A stretch of 37,373 nucleotides of DNA, from NCBI GenBank assembly GCA_029959555.1, contig JASCPI010000049.1:1-37373 (forward strand), in the 5' to 3' direction. Positions 34,587-37,373 of the stretch are shown one piece after another. How positions within the stretch are numbered: position 1 is the first letter of the stretch; each line of letters opens with the position of its first letter. The translations under genes and the position numbers were made by a program. Below the pieces are notes generated by a model, which saw nothing but the letters and a program-made list of their open reading frames with translations, was not told the origin of the DNA and did not search any database. The DNA comes from Lysobacteraceae bacterium PS02065 (lineage in GTDB: Bacteria > Pseudomonadota > Gammaproteobacteria > Xanthomonadales > Rhodanobacteraceae).

Positions 34587-35393
34587 TCAACGTGTCGCGA
34601 GGCGCGCGAGTGCGTGTGCGTGCAGCGCCGGCGGACCGGCCAGCGCACCGCGCACGCCGAGGTCGATCGCACCGCCTTCGAGCGTCGTGAACACGCCGCC
34701 GGCCTCGCGCACGATCACGACGAGCGCGGCGATGTCGAGGATGTTGAGGTCGGATTCGACCACGAGGTCGATCGCGCCTCGCGCGAGCAGGTGGTAGTGC
34801 AGGAAATCGCCGTAGCCGCGGATGCGACCGGTCTCGGCGACGATCGCGCCCCAGGCGGCCCAGCGCGCGGCATCGCCGGCGAGGGTCTTGAGGTTGCCGC
34901 CCGACACCGCCGTCGCGGGTCCGAAAACCTGCGCGTCGGACACCTGCACGCGACGTCCATCGTGCGCAGTGCGGCCGATGAACGCACCGCCGCCACGCAC
35001 GGCCCAGGCGCGCTCGCCGTACTCGCAGGCGTCGGATACACCGAGCACGAGCTCGCCCGCGTGCATGAGCGCGATCTGCGTCGAGAAGAACGGGTAGCCG
35101 CGCACGAACGCCTTGGTGCCGTCGATCGGGTCGATGAGCCACAGGAACTCGCCGTCGCCCTCGCGACCCTCTTCCTCGCCGAGGAAGGCGTGGTCCGGAA
35201 AGGCCTCGCGCAGCACGCGCTTGATCGCGCCTTCGGCCTCGCGGTCGGCCTCGGTCACCGGCGTCGCGTCGGCCTTGGTCTCGATCGAGAAATCGCGCTC
35301 GCGGTAACGCGCGCGGATGCCGGGTGCTGCCGCGTCGGCGGCGGCGTGCGCGGCGGCGAGCGCACGCGCGAGGAACGCGGCGTCGAGGGCCAC
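34587..35393 (-). CDS. Inositol-monophosphatase family protein, HisN-like phosphatase
   Basis: 268 residues from GTG 35393. The metal-site motifs of the superfamily are complete: FLGEEEGREG (EE), FLWLIDPIDGTKAFVRGYPF (DPIDGT) and SDLNILDIAALVVIVREAGG (C-terminal Asp). FVRGYPFFSTQIAL resembles the stretch following DGT in IMPase-type histidinol-phosphate phosphatases (HisN), so HisN is the best guess, with inositol or fructose bisphosphate phosphatase as alternatives. It starts two bases after the gspN stop, so it is translationally linked to the type II secretion genes. An upstream in-frame extension exists but enters gspN. The start codon is moderately sure. Confidence 0.82.
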   Translation of the reverse strand: MALDAAFLARALAAAHAAADAAAPGIRARYRERDFSIETKADATPVTEADREAEGAIKRVLREAFPDHAFLGEEEGREGDGEFLWLIDPIDGTKAFVRGYPFFSTQIALMHAGELVLGVSDACEYGERAWAVRGGGAFIGRTAHDGRRVQVSDAQVFGPATAVSGGNLKTLAGDAARWAAWGAIVAETGRIRGYGDFLHYHLLARGAIDLVVESDLNILDIAALVVIVREAGGVFTTLEGGAIDLGVRGALAGPPALHAHALARLATR

Positions 35394-35395
35394 GC

Positions 35396-36163
35396 TCAGA
35401 ACAACCGGAACAGCTGGCCGCGCAGCACGAGGTGCGACGAGCCGTCGGCCTGCGGCTGGCCGATGTAGCGCAACGCCTCCTGCACGCGTGGATCCCCGTT
35501 GCGCGCCGACAGGAACGCCTCGGCGTCGTAGGCCGTCGCCGACACCGTGAAACGCCCGGCGACCTCGAGGCCGCCGCGACCGTCGTCGGCGATCGTGCCG
35601 GCGATGCTGCCGTCGCCCTGCGAGGCGAAGTCGGCGAGGATGTCGGAGAAACGCGCCTCGGCCTGGCCTGTCACGCCGGCTTCGGTCCAGCGCGCGTTGC
35701 CGCTGCTCTCGGTGACGCGGCCGTCGACGAGCACCACGCGCGCGAGCGAGCCGGTGACGGCGCCGCGGAACTTGAGCGAGGGAACGTCCAGCACCGGATC
35801 GAACAGCGTCGCCGGCACGCGGAAGCGCACGTCGGTGGCGACGAGGCGGCCATCCCACTCGCGCTCGACGAGACCCGAACTCTCGATGTCGGCGCCCTTG
35901 ATGCGCAGGTCGGCCTTGATGCGCCGCGCGAACAGCGGCGCCTTGTCGACGCGCCAGTCGAGTTCGCCGAGATCACGCCCGAACACGGTGACGCTGTCGG
36001 CATGGCCTTCCCAGATCGTGCCGCGCACGCCGACGAGCGAGACCGGACCGAGGCGCGACGCCACCTGGCGATAGGCCACGTCGGCCGGCAGCGTCCAGGC
36101 GATGACGCCGGCGACGACGGCCGCGACCGCGACGAGGATGAACAGCCACTTGATGATCTTCAT
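35396..36163 (-). CDS. gspN: Type II secretion system protein N
   Basis: 255 residues. GspN is an accessory protein of the type II secretion pathway, anchored in the inner membrane with a periplasmic beta-rich domain. One N-terminal TM helix (IIKWLFILVAVAAVVAGVIAWTL) is followed by a periplasmic region containing GVRGTIWEGHADSV, LDWRVDKAPLFARR and the C-terminal GQPQADGSSHLVLRGQLFRLF, all of the T2SSN type. ATG 36163 is preferred to the in-frame GTG at 36169. It lies after gspM, the usual L-M-N order, with 42 bp between. Confidence 0.88.
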   Translation of the reverse strand: MKIIKWLFILVAVAAVVAGVIAWTLPADVAYRQVASRLGPVSLVGVRGTIWEGHADSVTVFGRDLGELDWRVDKAPLFARRIKADLRIKGADIESSGLVEREWDGRLVATDVRFRVPATLFDPVLDVPSLKFRGAVTGSLARVVLVDGRVTESSGNARWTEAGVTGQAEARFSDILADFASQGDGSIAGTIADDGRGGLEVAGRFTVSATAYDAEAFLSARNGDPRVQEALRYIGQPQADGSSHLVLRGQLFRLF

Positions 36164-36205
36164 CGGCACATCATGCAGAAAAGAGCGGAAGAATGCCCGC
36201 GTGCG

Positions 36206-36700
36206 CTAGGGCACGTCCTCGAGCGTGACGCGCGCGTTGACGAGCCCGGTGGCGTCGACGCGGTCGGCGGAGAAGTCGGTCACGCGCACGCCGTGGTCGC
36301 GCACGATCGCCTCGAGCCAGTCGGCGAGCACGTCGAACGGCGCGAACTCGAAGTTCGCGCGCACGCTGCGCGGCCCGACCGGCTCGATGCGCTTGAGCGC
36401 ACCGTCGAGGCCGCCGCCACGCGCGCTCGCGTCGGCGAGTGCGAGCAGCGACTTGCCCTGGCGATCGGCCAGCGTACGCACGCCGGCGCTGCGCAGGCGC
36501 TGCACCTCGGCTTCGGCGACGCGCACGTAGGCATGGTCGCGGCGCGCGACGTCGAGGCGCTCGGCGAGACGGTCGCGTTCGCGCGAGAGTGGATACCAGC
36601 CCAGCCCCCACACGAGCAGCAGCGCGACCACGATCGCGCCGACCACGAGCACGCGGCGGTCGCGCTCGGCGAGGCCGTTCCACGATGCGACGAGGCTCAT
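36206..36700 (-). CDS. gspM: Type II secretion system protein M
   Basis: 164 residues. GspM is a bitopic inner-membrane platform protein that partners GspL. A short cytoplasmic N terminus (WNGLAERDRRVLVVG) leads into one TM helix (AIVVALLLVWGLGWYPL). A coiled-coil-prone region follows (RERDRLAERLDVARRDHAYV), then a periplasmic ferredoxin-like domain (SVRANFEFAPFDVLADWLEAI, VNARVTLEDVP). Its ATG overlaps the gspL stop by 4 bp, so it is coupled. Confidence 0.9.
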   Translation of the reverse strand: MSLVASWNGLAERDRRVLVVGAIVVALLLVWGLGWYPLSRERDRLAERLDVARRDHAYVRVAEAEVQRLRSAGVRTLADRQGKSLLALADASARGGGLDGALKRIEPVGPRSVRANFEFAPFDVLADWLEAIVRDHGVRVTDFSADRVDATGLVNARVTLEDVP

Positions 36701-37373
36701 CGGCCCTCCCCGCGCACGCGCACGCGCCCGTCGACGCCGTTGTCGAGCGGATTGAGGCCGGTCACTTCGGCATCGAGGCCCGGGATCGCCGCGAACTGCT
36801 CGCGCAGGCTGTCGAGCGTGGCCACGTCGGGCGCGCGCAGGCCGAGCTCGAGCACGTCGTTGCGGTACTCGAGGCCGCGCAGCTCGGTACGCGTGGTCGC
36901 GCCGAGCACGGGCGCGACCTGGGCGAGCACGCGCAGCAGTCCGGTGCTCTCGCCGGCGCCGCGCAGGCGATCGACGCGCGAGCGCATGACCTGCTGCGGA
37001 TCGAGCGAACGCTCACCGGCACCGAGATCGGGGAACGTGCGCTGCACGCTGTCGGCCATCGACGCCTCGAGGCGCGCGACCGAACGCTGCAGCTGGATCA
37101 CTTCGAGGCCGCGCGCGGCGAACGCGAGCACACCGACGGCGGCAGCGATCACCACGGCACGACGCCACCAGCGCGTGCCGCGGGCGACGCGATGTGCGAC
37201 CGCGAAACGTCCGCCGAGCAGGTTGAGCGGCGCCGCCTCGAGGTTTGCGGCGAGGAATGCGAACGGGTCGGCCATCGGCTCGACGGCCGCCCGGCTGCGC
37301 GGGCCCGTCATCGCGGCGACACCGCGCGCGTCACGCGCGGCGTGGACCTCGAGCGCGGGATCGGCACCGGCCG
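36697..37373 (-). CDS. gspL: Type II secretion system protein L, C-terminal part (partial)
   Basis: The frame is open to the window edge, giving about 225 residues without the N-terminal actin-like cytoplasmic domain that binds the GspE ATPase. Visible are the cytoplasmic juxtamembrane stretch (MADPFAFLAANLEAAPLNLL), one TM helix (RAVVIAAAVGVLAFAARGLEVIQL), a periplasmic coiled region (RSVARLEASMADSVQRTFP) and the ferredoxin-like GspL periplasmic domain (ELRGLEYRNDVLELGLRAPD). An internal ATG at 37311 is not the start because the coding frame continues upstream. It is the first gene of the probable gspL-M-N-hisN-nudE-cysQ unit within this window. Confidence 0.88.
   Translation of the reverse strand, partial: AGADPALEVHAARDARGVAAMTGPRSRAAVEPMADPFAFLAANLEAAPLNLLGGRFAVAHRVARGTRWWRRAVVIAAAVGVLAFAARGLEVIQLQRSVARLEASMADSVQRTFPDLGAGERSLDPQQVMRSRVDRLRGAGESTGLLRVLAQVAPVLGATTRTELRGLEYRNDVLELGLRAPDVATLDSLREQFAAIPGLDAEVTGLNPLDNGVDGRVRVRGEGR

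Overview
The window reads as a chromosomal segment of a very GC-rich gammaproteobacterium, most likely from the Lysobacterales (Xanthomonadales), perhaps near the Rhodanobacteraceae. The support is the gene order rpsB-tsf-pyrH-frr-uppS-cdsA-dxr-rseP-bamA-skp-lpxD-fabZ-lpxA-lpxB-rnhB-dnaE-accA, a type II secretion gspL-M-N block next to mazG/cysQ/nudE, the codon use, and a heptanucleotide tandem repeat of a kind I associate with this order. This placement is inference; no 16S rRNA or other marker is present.

Region 1 (1-15605, + strand) is the classic translation / isoprenoid / outer-membrane-biogenesis supercluster. tsf is followed by a 560-bp gap holding two diverged copies of a ~240-bp element, each ending in an intrinsic terminator, so pyrH probably starts a new transcription unit. 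From uppS to lpxA the genes are tightly packed, several with 4-bp ATGA/GTGA overlaps. They cover undecaprenyl-PP synthesis (uppS), phospholipid precursor synthesis (cdsA), the MEP pathway (dxr), envelope stress proteolysis (rseP), OMP assembly (bamA, skp) and lipid A (lpxD, fabZ, lpxA, lpxB). An LtaS-like membrane sulfatase/phosphotransferase lies between lpxB and rnhB.

Region 2 (16223-21231, + strand) is the most interesting part. Between rnhB and dnaE sits a four-gene locus: an atypical response regulator, a six-TM histidine kinase whose sensor resembles Vibrio CqsS, a second response regulator paralogous to the first, and a clear CqsA-type alpha-hydroxyketone (CAI-1-like) autoinducer synthase. 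It looks like a complete quorum-sensing circuit. The kinase is non-hybrid, and the two regulators share an enlarged receiver domain and an unrecognised C-terminal domain with no visible HTH. Several perfect inverted repeats lie between the genes.

Region 3 (21388-31353, + strand) has dnaE, a Fur-box-like site, a small membrane-anchored or secreted protein, a CirA/FepA-type TonB-dependent receptor, a cysteine-free 570-residue protein of unknown function, and accA with a strong intrinsic terminator. The iron module and the unknown protein separate dnaE from accA, which are often close neighbours.

Region 4 (31448-37373, - strand) reads from the right edge: gspL (partial)-gspM-gspN, an inositol-monophosphatase-family gene (hisN-like), nudE, cysQ, mazG, and a secreted protein with eight GSGD repeats. 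The first six are tightly coupled and form a probable operon combining the T2SS inner-membrane platform with nucleotide and phosphoester housecleaning enzymes.

No rRNA, tRNA, CRISPR, transposase or prophage gene was seen.
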